NCBI GenBank assembly: GCA_021432605.1
Contig: MU271144.1
Location: 1,112,606 to 1,176,605 of the forward strand
Length of the DNA: 64,000 nt
DNA from: Coniochaeta sp. PMI_546
Lineage: Eukaryota > Ascomycota > Sordariomycetes > Coniochaetales > Coniochaetaceae
Reading direction: 5' to 3'
The notes beneath the pieces are model-generated. The model saw only the letters and a list, made by a program, of their open reading frames with translations, had not been told where the DNA came from and did no database searches. A program made the position numbers and the translations under genes. This document shows, piece after piece, positions 43,242 through 54,829 of this stretch; position 1 is the first letter of the stretch, and every line of letters begins with the position of its first letter.

Positions 43242-46200
43242 GATTGCGTCCTAAGGTTGCTATGCCGTCAGACCCTTATTCCAACCTTCGGATTCAGTGA
43301 GTTGACGTCAGCGGGTGGCCAGTACCTTATGGAGCTCCAGGAAGACAGATGGCGCCGTGGTTCAAGACGCTCCGACGCAAGATGCGAGCGTCGATTTGCG
43401 TGTATTCTGCCGGTCGTTGCTGCAGGCCTGGCAGATTTTGATGTCGTAGTCATGATCTATAGTTGCAGTGTCTCACCTCCCAGGACCCTAGGCAAATGTG
43501 AGGACCATGGCTAGGCTGCAAGGTTGACGTTGACCCCGGGTTTCTTTGGGGGTCCCTCCTGGTTGCAGTTGCTCTTCCAGCCGTTGCAGGTGCTAGTGGG
43601 TCCTTGACCCCCACAAAGGATTGGTGGAAGTTACACGCCAAACTGGGAAACAACGACGAAGTAGACTTGACATCTCGACATGATCACTGCGAAGAGTAGT
43701 CATTGCAAGGCGATCCAGTGCTCGGAAACTTGTCTGAAGGGGAACACCAGGATCTGATGACTGTGAACGTATGATGTATTCGAGCTCCAACGTACCAGGT
43801 CTTCAAGTCATCAGCTTCCTCCAAGCACCAATTGCGCACCACACACGAACACGATTACGGCTGACACGGCCTACAGCCTACCCAGCTCCTGTCATTCGCG
43901 AAGATTTGAGGCTCAGATGCCTACCTACTGTACAATCCGGTCCTCCTCCTAGACCTGACAAATCGCTGACTGGCGTTGCATAAGACCCGACACAAGTCTC
44001 TATGCTATCTTAAGCCGAGCGAAGGATAGAACCTGTTCAAAAAATTCATCCAACTTCTTCATACAACGAGGTATTGCGATTGAATGGTTGCTGAGGACCG
44101 ACCTGCAGTCACGGACTAGGTTTTTTTCTGTGAAGTGGTATAAATCACGGACAACTGCCACTCCCACAAATAGGTTTGGTGTAGCCGACAGTTCGGGGGT
44201 TAGGAAAGAAATGAACTCGATCGTTTGGTCTCTACGAATCTACGAAGAATAGCATTGCCTCGTTCCTACTCCAGCTCGGTCTTGGTTGAATGGCCTCGAC
44301 CTGACATCATATACTGCCGAAATACGGATCCCATCATAAGCTTGCTTTGACTTGGAGGAGACCTCGATGTCGATAGTCTTGATGTTATAACGACCAGCTA
44401 GGTCTCGTGTTGATGATGTTTTGAATCTGCATCACAATTTAGCTAGTATCACCGGTAGAAACGGAACGATAGTTCTACTCTATTAGTTGACATTACGCCT
44501 TCCGCTGAGCCACTCCGGAATCTAACACCGACATGCACTTCATCAGTCCCGCCGCGACCGCCCCTCTCACCGGGCTCACTGTGGCAGCTCCTGCCATGGA
44601 GCCCACACTATGGCCCGACGAGATTATGCTGCCGTAATACTCACATGCATCAGTGCCACTGATACCAGCTTCAATGTCGACGTCAAGGCAAACGGAGAGA
44701 GGGTCCTCATCCACTATATTCTTAGCGTCAGCTACATCTCTAGCAATGCTATTGACGGAGTGCAATGTAAGTCCTATGGCATTGACGGCAGTATGACCGT
44801 CAACCATGGTGGTGAGATGAGTTAATCACAATCCCTGAATCATGCTGTACCCGCAAGCTCTCTAGAGAACAACTAACCATATATCGATGTATGCATATGT
44901 GCCAATTGGACCTCCGCAGACGCAGATCAATGTCTCTTGCTATTTGTCTCTCGCTATTAGGCTCTTCAGGAAGTCAATGAGCACTGGATCTTGGAAGTGA
45001 ACATCTAGTCAGATGTTCCACAAGGCTAATATGGACGCCCGACGAGCAGCTCAGCCTGCGTCATCCTTGATAGGCATTTTATAGGCAGATCTCGCGCGCT
45101 TGACAATGAAGCTATCAGTATCCACGAACGCGGTTGGTTTAGACTCTTGTCTATATCTCTCGACGAATCGAATCATCGTGATAAATCTGCGTCGATTTAG
45201 GTTGACTTAACAACGAAGTCGTTGACAGGTCAGCTACACCTGACCCTGGACATATCTTTACGTTGCCAGTCCTAGGATGGGGAACAGAAGCCGGCCATGT
45301 TGTTTCCTAAGCAACGCCAATAATCAAACATGGATGGGCGAATTTCCGACTCTTCATGTAAGCTCAAATGGAGTACCAAATGTACACGTGTAGGCATGAC
45401 GATAGAACTGAAGAGCGATCATAGTCAGATGACACACAAGTGATCGTTCTCAGGGGTATCACGTGCCCGAAGCTCTATCCAACGATTAGCGACTCGTCTA
45501 GCGTCGATTCAAGCTTTGGAGCTAGCTAGCTACCCCGCTTCCGCTATGCCTCATTCGGCCCTGTCTGATGACCCCTTGGAGCTCCCACTTGCTGATTGCC
45601 AGTCCCCAGTCAATGACGGCCTTGATAATCATTGATCGAAAATGTCTTTCGAGCATAGAGCTCTACATGGACGGATATCTCTGCTCTCGTTTCGTGAAAA
45701 ACCGAACTGCTCTATTACTGTAGCTCAATGGGAGACTTTTCTGTTTCATGCAATGTAACATCATCATATAGACAGTAGAAGTCTAGTTGGTTTGTGCGTA
45801 GCAGTATAGAATCCGCGCGTCCACTGGTTGATATCCCTCCCGACTCTGATCTCCAACACATTCTCGAGCTCTCCGCGGTAAGCACACCATCATCGACCAA
45901 GCTCGCCAAGTCAGCCCGTGGTTGGCCCTCACCCCCAAAAAGTCAGACCACAGGATGCCAGTCTGCGGGGGTGCCGATCGATCCGCCAAATCCCAAGCTC
46001 ATTCCAGGTCCGTATACAAGACTTCGGGTTGTCTTATGAAACCCTCCGTACCACATTACAAAGAAAGCGAAGATGAAGGGCAGGCACCACAGCCTAAACG
46101 AGAATGGCATGAGTGTCTACACTCGGCAGCCTCCGAGGCGAGCCAGTGTCGTCAAGATAACAGAACGACCAGAGTAAAGGAAGTTGCCGTTCGGTTGCGG

Positions 46201-46490
46201 CTGCAGGAGTGATCCTCTCTGTTCGATAGGGAGGTACCATAGACACGGTCATTGATCAAGGCCCAGATCTAGGTAGCTGGTCCCAATCGTGGCACGAGTC
46301 GAGAGAGGAGCTTGGGTTATCGATCTCCTCTTTTAGATTTATAACCCCTCCCCATCCACTTCTTACATAGTTTGACATCTCCTTGTTCAACCTATCCTGT
46401 CTTCTTCATTTTAAACTGAAGATCAAGTAGCTGAAGTACAAACCGCTCTACACCTGACACATCCATTGTCACATAAACGCACTTGACGCA
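43242..46490. other. Gene-poor block of 3.2 kb
   Basis: No supported gene. It contains TACACGTGTA at 45383-45392. Around 44533-44825 on the + strand, a secretion-signal-like start (MHFISPAATAPLTGL) and, in another frame, a short peptide ending in CKSYGIDGSMTVNHGGEMS may be a decayed small secreted protein gene. The last 200 bases are the C/T-rich promoter of the 78-aa protein gene. Confidence 0.45.
45383..45392. repeat. TACACGTGTA palindrome, copy 5
   Basis: Exact copy of the 10-bp palindrome, again in gene-poor sequence and preceded by ATG. Confidence 0.6.
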
Positions 46491-46879
46491 ATGGCCGATC
46501 CAACTCCCACCAACGCTCGATCTGACTCCGTCTCCTCGGCCGGCTCCGCTCCCACTTCTCCCACAGGTCGTCGTGTGAGTGACCCAGCCTGTTATCCATA
46601 ACACAGAACAGTGTAGGCAAGGGCAAGCGACTGACAGGCATCCTAAACTAGCGCTCTTCCGGCCTCTTCGCCAACCTCGCCGCCCAGAAGCGCGGCGACG
46701 ATCCTGCCTCTGTGGCCCGCCGACAGAGCATGCACGACGCGAAGCCGCAGGCAGGCTTCCTCGGCAAGATGTGGGACAAGTAAGGCCTCCTTTTCTTTCT
46801 TTATCGCGTGATCTCTCCAGGCTTGTGCTAACGACGCTGTTTCATTCTCTCCAGCTTCGTCCACGGTCCCTCCAAATAA
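46491..46879 (+). CDS. Small conserved fungal protein, 78 aa, unknown function
   Basis: Three exons: 46491-46574, 46652-46779 and 46855-46879, with introns of 77 and 75 nt (GTGAGT and GTAAGG donors; the second has a GCTAAC branch). The product starts MADPTPTNARSDSVSSAGS, Ser/Thr-rich, followed by SSGLFANLAAQKRG, RRQSMHD and the compact end GFLGKMWDNFVHGPSK. I recall small fungal proteins with this Gly-Phe-hydrophobic-Gly-Lys-Met-Trp end, but none with a known role. The RRQS motif is a possible basophilic kinase site. It is easily missed because no single exon makes a long ORF. Confidence 0.8.
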
Positions 46880-47591
46880 GATAGCCCGCCTGGGTATAAG
46901 GAGGCACTTTTTGATGTGCCTCGACCTTTTGTCCAGCTAGTGACGACGTATTGGCTTGGGTTTCGGCGTTGGAGGAATCAATATCCGGGCAGTGAAGGCC
47001 GGACAGATTGTGTATGAGAACTTTGAGGCCCTGACCAGGTTGGCTTTTAGGCGTCAGGAAATACCAATTGTATAGCACATAGTTACTGGTAATCGACAGT
47101 AACAAGTTACGGCGTACGTCCTTCGTGACCGTACGGCTGGATATCTGCGAGGCCAGTCAGTATTCTCACCATGCATGGAGCCTAGCTGGTGACGAGGAGA
47201 AAGGTAGTTATGTGATAGGGATAAGGAATCCACGAGTGAGGCGTGAAGATTGTGGTGGTACGAAGATGTGAAGCTGTGAGTGTAGGCACAACGTAAGAGT
47301 GAAGATAGGAAGGAAACCACTGAACACACGAATGGATGGGAGGAGCAGGCTGTTAGTCAATAAGAAGGTCATTCCGGATGGGATTGTGCAATGCTATGTA
47401 TTAGGAAAAACCATCATCATATTGCAAAGCAGAATAAAGCACCATTTAGACGCCGATGTCGATGTTAGATAATCGGCGTTTTGTCCACCATTTCCACTCA
47501 ACTCCAAAAGACCACTGCCCGAAGCCCCAAACACACTATACTCGGTGCTTTTCGCTCTCTGTGGTGGGGGGGAGGGCTGTTAGTTCTGTTG
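46880..47591. other. Convergent intergenic region
   Basis: 712 bp between the 78-aa gene and the KH-protein gene: 3' UTRs. Nothing else was recognised. Confidence 0.55.
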
Positions 47592-49131
47592 CTAGTTTCT
47601 GTGCTGTTGTTGCTTGGGTTCTCTGAGCTCACCAAGTCGAGAGTACAGCATGTACAACGCCATGCGGTTGCACTCCTCGGTGCCAGTAATTGTCACGAGC
47701 CGCTCATTGCTGTTGTCTTGCGGTTCGTTAATCTTAATCACACTTCCGCTGATCTGCCGGATCTCGTTGATCTTCTGACCGCCTTTGCCGATGATTGCGC
47801 CAACCATGTCATTGGGGATGAAAATCTGCTGGGTTAGAGGAGCACCGGGCATGGCGCCGTGGGGAGCAGGCTGGCCGTGAGGTCCGGCGTGGGGTTGCGG
47901 ACCGACATGAGGGGCAGCGTGATGCGGTTGCACATGAGGAGCAGCGCCATATGGCCCGGCAACCTGGGCGCCGTAGTGCATCGGGACAGCCACATGGGGA
48001 GCCGGTTGTTGAGGATGACCGTAAGGTTGGGCGTACGGGTTGGGAGGCAGGTGCTGCGATCTCTGCTCGTGGCGTCTGGTGTAGTTCTCCCGGTTGCCAT
48101 AGTTTCCGCCAGCTGGATGCGGCATGTACGGGATCACCTGCATACCACCAGGCACCGCACCAGCAGGGCCACCACTTCTTGTAGCATAGGCAGAGGCAGC
48201 TGGGCCGCCGAACCTCTCATTTAACTGCTCCAAGAGCGTACTGCCGACATAGTAAGTCGCGATATGAACAGCGTCTGCAACGCCCATCACGACAAGAGAT
48301 CTCTCTGTTGACAGGGGAAGGCAAGCGTCAGAGGCATTGAGCCTAGCGCCTGACGCCTCTTGAATCTCCTTGATACGACTACCGCCCTTGCCGATGATAG
48401 AGCCGATCAGGATGTGGGGGATCAACAAGCGAAGAGGGTACGTCTTTGAATGGACGCTCGAAGGCTCAGCTAACGGCTCATTGTTCAGGGTTCGGATAAT
48501 CAAACCAAATGCCTAATGTAAAACAGGTTAGTCTTAGTACTTCGAGAAATAGCCATCAATGAAGGAGTCGAACCTTGGCAGCGGCATCCACTATCCCGCT
48601 AACGGTCAAGATGCGCTCGACGGCGCCCTTCTGATAGTCACTGACGGTGCACTTCGCGCCTGACATCTGTCGAATCTTGGAAACGTTCTCGCCGCCTTTG
48701 CCGATGATTGTTGCGGCTTCGGGGCTGGAAATGACGGCCCGGATGTGAATCCAAGCAGTCTCGTCATGCGTGTTGGTCGCCTGGCTGTTCTGGATGTGTG
48801 CCGGCATAGCGTTGGCAGTGCTGGCGATAGGCTTGGTCTCGGGCGCATCAGGAACAATAGTATCGCCCTGTGCGTCTTTAGAGTCCTTGCCCTCTTCTTT
48901 CTCGCCGTTCGTCTTCACTGTTCCATTCGTCTCAGCGGCAACCTTGGCCTCCGCTTCAGATTGGGGAGCTTCGGGGGCGGGACTAGCTTCGGACTCCATC
49001 TTGATCTCCTCATCGCTCCGGATAACTTTGTCTAGAGCGGGGCGTTTCGCGTCCGGTTGGTCATTGCGAGACGGCGAGGAAGCTTCTTCAAGCGGGCGCT
49101 TTGTCGAGGTGTGCTGCGGAGAGGCAGACAT
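47592..49131 (-). CDS. RNA-binding protein with three KH domains (PCBP/hnRNP K type)
   Basis: Exons 49131-48574 and 48512-47592. The 61-nt intron (GTTCGA donor, ACTAAC branch, TTAG acceptor) splits the first KH domain between AAK and AFGLII. The product is 492 aa. A disordered, charged N-terminus (1-120) leads to KH1 (GKGG loop 144-147), KH2 (227-230), a Gly/Pro/His/Gln-rich linker with repeated PHAAPHV/PHGQPAP-like stretches, and KH3 (428-431). All three GxxG loops are intact, so all should bind single-stranded RNA. Its architecture matches yeast Hek2/Pbp2 and fission yeast Rnc1, which control mRNA stability, localisation or silencing. The exact orthologue cannot be decided here. Confidence 0.93.
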
Positions 49132-50874
49132 GATGTCGGTCTCGGAGATATATCGCTAGAATCACGTGCGGAGAAGTCGATAAGACAGATTGTTCTTGAT
49201 GCAGGAAAATAGTTGAATTCTTTGTCCTATCTACACCTCGAGGGTTTTCGAAGGAAAACGTGCAGGTGTAGTGGCAGGTCGGGTTGGAGGCTGGGATCGC
49301 AACGTGGTGTACAGGTCAAGCTCGAACTGGGTTGGAGCAAGAGGGATCACGACCGTGCGATGACAGTGGTGATGAGTGATTCGGGTATTGAGGGCGTGTA
49401 ATTGGAAGGACCCGGATGTCTTGGGTGCTGTATAGTCTCCTGGGAGGTTGAGTGGTGACGGAAGAGGAGGAGGTGGTGAGGTAGGAGGTGAGGTCTGATC
49501 TTGCGAGGAGACTTCGGAAGCGGAAGGACGGACTGGATGACAGGCCAGAGATGGAAGGTACGAAGGAGGTGAATGAGGTCTGGTGACGTGATAGAGTGGT
49601 GAAGAAGTCTGAAAGCAGCTGAGGGTGCAAGAGCAGTGATCTCAAACCTTTGCCCGTCGCAACGACAGCAAACTCGCTGCTATGCCTCTCGAGCAAGATG
49701 CTACTTCTCTTGTATCGCGGTGTCTTCACACTCGACGCAGGACAGGTTTAGTCCAGCGGCTAGCGCAGTGTATCTGCTGTAAGTAGATCCGGGCCGGTCT
49801 CGTCGTCGTGCTCGAAGGTGACGAAGGTGACGGGTGGATGTGGTAAGGTACGAAGGGATGGAGATCAAGATAACTGTGGCGCAAACTACACAAAGATTAT
49901 CCGGACGGGGGCCGTGGATCGGGTGCCTGAATCAGGATGAGACAGAAATGCAAGAATGCTATTGACACCGATGGGCAAAAACCAAAGTTTGTGAGTGCGA
50001 CCGTACGAGGGGTGAGGGTGAGTTGAAGGGGTCTCGAGAGAACGGAAGGGGAAGCAGGTTGTCTCAAGGTGGTTTTGGATGGAAAAGAGGAGAAGAGGGA
50101 AGCTTTGATGCGAAACTGGTGCGGGATCAGCGGGCTTGCAGCACTGCTGGTCGGTGGAATGTTCCTTTGGGTGTCAAGTCCCGATTGGCAAGAAGCTCTC
50201 TGTGGGGCAGCCTTTGACCTTCGGCTTGCAGCTGGACAACTGCGAGTGGGGCCCAGGTTCAGCCCGCTGCCCAGCTGGTTGCAGCTACCTAACTGGAAGG
50301 TACTGTGCATGGATGTACGTGTATGTACCTTCAGGTAACACGCGAAGGTTGTTGTTGTTGCCTTGCTACAGCCAAACATCGACTCGCCGTGGTCTCTGTC
50401 TTGTCCCCCAAGCCTTGATCCATTGGTTCGTGGCACCTTCGTCACACAAATACCATACTCTGTACAGGAGGACGCAAACAGTTGACACCGCAACCTGGGA
50501 AGAACGGACAATTTTGCCAAACCTTGGTGTCACGGAGATCACGTTTGCCACGGGATCCTATAATAGCCCCTGACTTTATCATAACGATACTTCATACGAG
50601 GCTACCAGGACTTGTACGCGTAGCTGGAGGCCAAACACCTGGATTGCTTCACGTGGTCCCCAGGAGTACAACTCAATCATAACAATTCTTGCTGAGCCTG
50701 AGTGTCTCGGATCCGACATTGTATTGCATTGCAAGCTCCGTGCAAGCTCCGTGCAAGCCACATCGCAACCGCGTCTGCACCGAAGAGCCGCTCACTTCTG
50801 TTGGGACGAGACCTGAACAGCGGGAAAAGGTACATTGCGAAGCTGTGCATGCCTGTGTCTAGCCGCGACGGAAA
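49132..50874. other. Divergent intergenic region upstream of KH-protein and CENP-K genes
   Basis: 1.74 kb with the two promoters. An ACGCGT (MCB-type) lies at 50616-50621, 255 bp upstream of the CENP-K start. ORFs of up to 207 codons (49897-50520, -) lack any recognisable motif and look like chance frames. Confidence 0.5.
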
Positions 50875-51929
50875 ATGGAAGACCCCGAGGCCGCTCTCAC
50901 TGTCGATGATCTTCACGCCAGCCACGTTGACCGCACATTGAAGGAGCTTCAACGTATGGTCAAGGAACATGAGCATGCATTAGACAAGGTTTGTTTCAAT
51001 CTCTTCCATCGCATCATAGATTACTGACCATCTCGTAGCTGCGAAATAGCCCACCCCCTTCTGTCCCAGACGCCTCTCAGTTAGCAAAGGACAAGGCTTT
51101 CGTGGATGCTGTGGCTAGTGGCTACCGTGCGATTGCCGAGTCCTCGCCCCTGCTGCCGAGCCACGGGTCTGTCCTGCCGGCTCTACTGGCCTTGCGCAAG
51201 ATTCACCTTACTATTGCCGAGTCAAATGCCTACGCTAAATCGCAGCTCGTGTCACTGGATAAATCAAAACGGCAACTAGACCTTGAGAAGGCCAACCTAG
51301 AAGACCAGAAAGTACTGCAAGCTGCTCTTGAGAGGCGAATCGAGACGCTGCGACAGGGAGCGGAAACCACTGAGACCAGGACAAGCGGGGAGATCGCTCA
51401 GGAACGTCTCAACGAGCTTCGACGGGAGAAAGAAAACTACGACAGGGAGACGTCAAAATTGCTGAAGTCGTTCAACAAATTCATCAATGAGCACCTTGGA
51501 AGCATGCTGGCGGCTGAAGAGCTGGGGGGTCCCGTTGTCGGCGACCTCATGGAAATTGACACGGATGAGCTGAAAGCCGGATTCAACGCACAGGGCAAGC
51601 TGAAGAAGATGAAGGCGACCCCGGACGAGGACGTCCGGCAGCGTCGTATAGATGATATATGGGGACCTGGCGACGGACAGCAAGCGAAGAAGGGAAGGAA
51701 ACGAGAAAGAGAAGAGAGCGACGCAGCCGGCGCGGAGCTGAAAGACTTGACGGAACAGCTGCTCAACAGCTTGATGGATTCGGCGGGCGATAACTCGGCC
51801 AGCTACGTAAAGATTCCGAGAGAAACGGCAGCGTCGAGATTCTTGGTGAGATCCAAAGTGGCCCAGTTTCATCCCAAGGATGCTACGAGGCTGAGACTGG
51901 TGGATTTCGGGCGGGAGCTGGACGATTGA
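50875..51929 (+). CDS. Kinetochore protein, CENP-K family
   Basis: Exons 50875-50988 and 51039-51929; the intron is 50 nt (GTTTGT donor, ACTGAC branch, TAG acceptor). The product is 334 aa. The N-terminal and central parts are helical with a long coiled coil (about 90-190, from RKIHLTIAESNAYAK through NELRREKENYDRETSK). They are followed by a basic linker (KKGRKREREESD) and a conserved C-terminus, ASRFLVRSKVAQFHPKDATRLRLVDFG. I recall that ending from proteins annotated as fungal CENP-K (Sim4/Mcm22 group), part of the inner-kinetochore CCAN that sits on CENP-A chromatin. The family call rests on recall of the C-terminal motif and the coiled-coil layout. Confidence 0.72.
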
Positions 51930-52501
51930 CCGGCAGTTTTCGGATCAAAGCGGTTCATGTTACCGGCAATGATACCACGCTCTGTCGATCAAGTGGAGGG
52001 AACATCTGCCAAAACGGCTCGAGGAAACATCAAAGAATGGAAACCGAGGCCCGTAAGCGAAGTGTCCCGTTTTCAAGACTTAGGAATTCATCTGCACAAC
52101 CAAGTATTGAGAGCTGGATTTCGTCCATGTAAAACCCTCGCGAGTGAGTCTAAGGTACTGATGCTTTCGACGATGGTTCAGTACGTGCTGATCACCTCAC
52201 GGAGTGGATCACCTGGGATGGGTCAATAGACATCTGCACCAGAAATACACGACATATGTTGCTAGACACAGGAGTTAGTTTGTATGGCAGTATGGCTCTC
52301 TTACTGTCAAGGGTGGCTTGGATGGACGGTGCCCACCACAAAGCAAGGCCTTTTCAATTGACCAATCAGACGAGCGTCTGCAAGACGCGCTCACGTCGCG
52401 TCTACCGCAATCCCATTTACACGTCTTTTGACCTCCACTAAGACTAAGTGCTGTAATTACCAACACCTCTCCAAGACTTTGAACCGAACTCGTGATACAA
52501 C
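51930..52501. other. Intergenic: CENP-K 3' region and dUTPase promoter
   Basis: 572 bp between two + strand genes. The last 150 bases hold a CCAAT box and an MCB-type pair, listed separately. No extra gene is seen. Confidence 0.6.
52362..52401 (+). promoter_or_regulatory. CCAAT box and inverted MCB-type pair, dUTPase promoter
   Basis: CCAATCA lies at 52362-52368. ACGCG at 52385-52389 and CGCGT at 52397-52401 form an inverted pair with a 7-nt spacer, about 100 bp before the ATG. ACGCG is the core of the MluI cell-cycle box bound by the MBF factor that drives S-phase genes. Confidence 0.5.
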
Positions 52502-53145
52502 ATGACAACTGCTTCTGAGAACATCACATCGCCGCCGACATCCCCGCCAGCCAAACGAGTAAAGACCGACCCCGCACCTACGACATCCACAACCATGGCC
52601 GGTCCATCATCCTCCAGCAATGGCACTACCGTCACCAAAGTCGACCAGGCGCCCCCTCTGCTGATCAAGAAGCTCTCCGACAAGGCCAAGCTGCCCACCC
52701 GCGGCAGTGCATTCGCTGCTGGCTACGACCTGTACGCGTCGCGCCCGACGACGGTGCCGGCGCGAGGCAAGGTGCTTGTCGACACCGACATCAGCATGGC
52801 AGTGCCGGCTGGAACTTGTATGTTTTCCACGACTGTCTTGGCAATGTTAGTCGCGCAGAACTAACCCGACGAACCCCATCTACAGACGGCCGCATCGCCC
52901 CCCGCTCCGGTCTCGCGTCCAAGAACTTCATCGACACTGGCGCAGGCGTCATCGACGCTGACTACCGCGGTCCTGTCAAGGTGTTGCTCTTCAACCACTC
53001 CGACACCGACTTTGCCATTTCCGAGGGCGACCGCGTCGCCCAGCTTGTGCTGGAGCGCATCTATACCCCCGATGTTGTCGAGGTCCAGGAGCTGGAGGAG
53101 AGTGTTCGTGGCGCTGGCGGGTTTGGCAGCACTGGAGTAAACTGA
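52502..53145 (+). CDS. DUT1: dUTP diphosphatase (dUTPase), trimeric type
   Basis: Exons 52502-52817 and 52886-53145; the 68-nt intron (GTATGT donor, ACAG acceptor) rebuilds a Tyr just before motif 2. The product is 191 aa. All five motifs are present in order: [23 protein letters not shown] (with the catalytic Asp), [10 protein letters not shown] and GAGGFGSTG. The N-terminal 50 residues are Ser/Thr/Pro-rich and contain PPAKRVK, a plausible nuclear signal. The enzyme cleaves dUTP to dUMP and pyrophosphate, keeping uracil out of DNA and feeding dTMP synthesis. The MCB-type promoter fits S-phase expression. Confidence 0.97.
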
Positions 53146-53468
53146 TGTTACGCCTGGAGACGTGTAATGATGGCAAGCTAGATCTTTTTTCAGGAAAGGC
53201 GTAATTTGGGCTCGGAATTAGATGATCGCGGTGTACGGATCCCTTCAGTATTTTGATTGGCATGGAAATGTCACGACGATTATGGCCATATGCAGACACG
53301 GTAGGCGATCCGCGTGACCGTTGATTCTGAGATAGAGATGTCAGATAGAGATAAGAGCCAACCGACCGCTATGCATTCTCTACACTACCTTATCCAATGC
53401 TTTCTATCTGGTATCGTACGCTCGCTCTCTATTCCGCGCCGCCGACAGTCTAACATTATCGATGTCCC
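53146..53468. other. Convergent intergenic region
   Basis: 323 bp between the dUTPase and pyridoxal kinase stop codons; 3' UTRs only. Confidence 0.6.
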
Positions 53469-54829
53469 TCACATTTTCATCGCCCGACACACCACAACCG
53501 GAGATCGTAGACTGCCCAAGTTCCTTACCAACCTCAACTCCGCCGCCCGACTCTGCAAAAGATGCAGCCGCTTCTTCGCCTCTTCCTCGGTCAGCCCCTT
53601 CACCACCTCGTCCTTAGCCTGAATGACCTCGGCCGTCATAGCCCGACACGTCTTATCCAGCACCTCATTCATGCTAGCCAGGACCTTCTCCGCCGCCCTC
53701 GCGAGCGGCAGGTCCGTGGCCTCCACCTCGTCCCCGCTCAGCCACGACCGGGTCTCGCTCAGGCCGGGAGTGGCGACCGCGGCCTCGCGCATGCGCACCG
53801 CCATCAGGGCCGAGAACATGTCGCCCGTGCCGCTGAAGTAGCAGTCGATAGCCGGGAAGACGATCTTGAAGGGCCTCGCGCGGCGGTCCGAAGTCATGCT
53901 CGAGCCGACTATCGACAGAGAGTGAGGTGGGTGGTCTGGGTGCTGGATCGTGACCGACGTGATGATGATGTGTGGGACGCCGTAGCGTTCGTGTATCACC
54001 TGGATCGCTCTCTCGAGGGATGTCATGTCCTCTATCTTGACGTCTGATAGGAGTCTGCGTGTCGCAAAGTCAGTATGTCACGCGAGAATCGAGTGAGGGG
54101 TGACTGCCGCATACTCGGCCTCAAACTGATTAGGTATTATCAGATCCGCATGATCAATCAGCCGCTTGTAAGCCGGCACGACATCCTGCGCGACGTAGAG
54201 ATTGCCATTGTCGCCCATGACCGGGTCCAGGACCCAGAAGAAGCTGCCCGGCCTTGCTTTGGCTTTCTCTTTCAGGTCCTCCGCTATCCGGCCGACGGCC
54301 TCGACAGCCGCGGCGCCTGGGATGTAACCCGAAAGCATCATGTCGAAGTCGTCGAGGTACGACTGCCGCAGGCCCTCGTACAGGTCTGTGATCTCCTCCG
54401 CTGACACGCGCGTGCCCTTCCATTGCCTGTAGCCCGTGTGGTTGCCTGACATTATTGGTGAGCATGGAGGTCAACGAATGGCAAGATGTTCAAGGTGAGA
54501 ATATCGCTTACTGAACTGAACAGTGTTCAAGGCGGCAACATCACACCCCAAGGACTGCATGGCAAACACGGCAATCTTATTGCCAACATTTCTAGGTCAC
54601 CATACCACACGGTCAGCGATATAAGTTCGCGCGCACCCCTGAACCCCTGAACCGGATTGCCTTGGCTTTGTGTACGGTTGTGGCATGAAAACTCACCCAG
54701 AGACGACCTTGAGAACCTGGTTAGACAGTGCATATTCTACAAGAGAGTGTATATCGAGTTTCGAGATCTACCTACATGGCTAGCTACCGCCAGGACGCGA
54801 GTTTCCGGCACTGGAGGTTCTGCGCTCAT
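53469..54829 (-). CDS. BUD16: Pyridoxal kinase with a micro-exon
   Basis: Exons 54829-54776, 54707-54697, 54591-54512, 54445-54115 and 54054-53469; introns are 68, 105, 66 and 60 nt. Exon 2 is only 11 nt and codes the conserved VVSG. A CAG 9 nt earlier would give a 20-nt exon in the same frame, but the family sequence SHVVSG favours the shorter one. The product is 353 aa: PETRVLAVASHVVSGNVGNK, FSNHTGYRQWKG (substrate site), VLDPVMGDNGNLY (ATP site), and the catalytic GTGD in FSGTGDMFSALM. It phosphorylates pyridoxal, pyridoxine and pyridoxamine in the vitamin B6 salvage route, giving PLP. The C-terminal 100 residues are helical and extend beyond the bacterial core, as in yeast Bud16. Confidence 0.94.

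Noticed and set aside
49897-50520. 207-codon minus-strand ORF upstream of the CENP-K gene
   Set aside because: No motif. It lies in the divergent promoter interval and is open on the other strand too.
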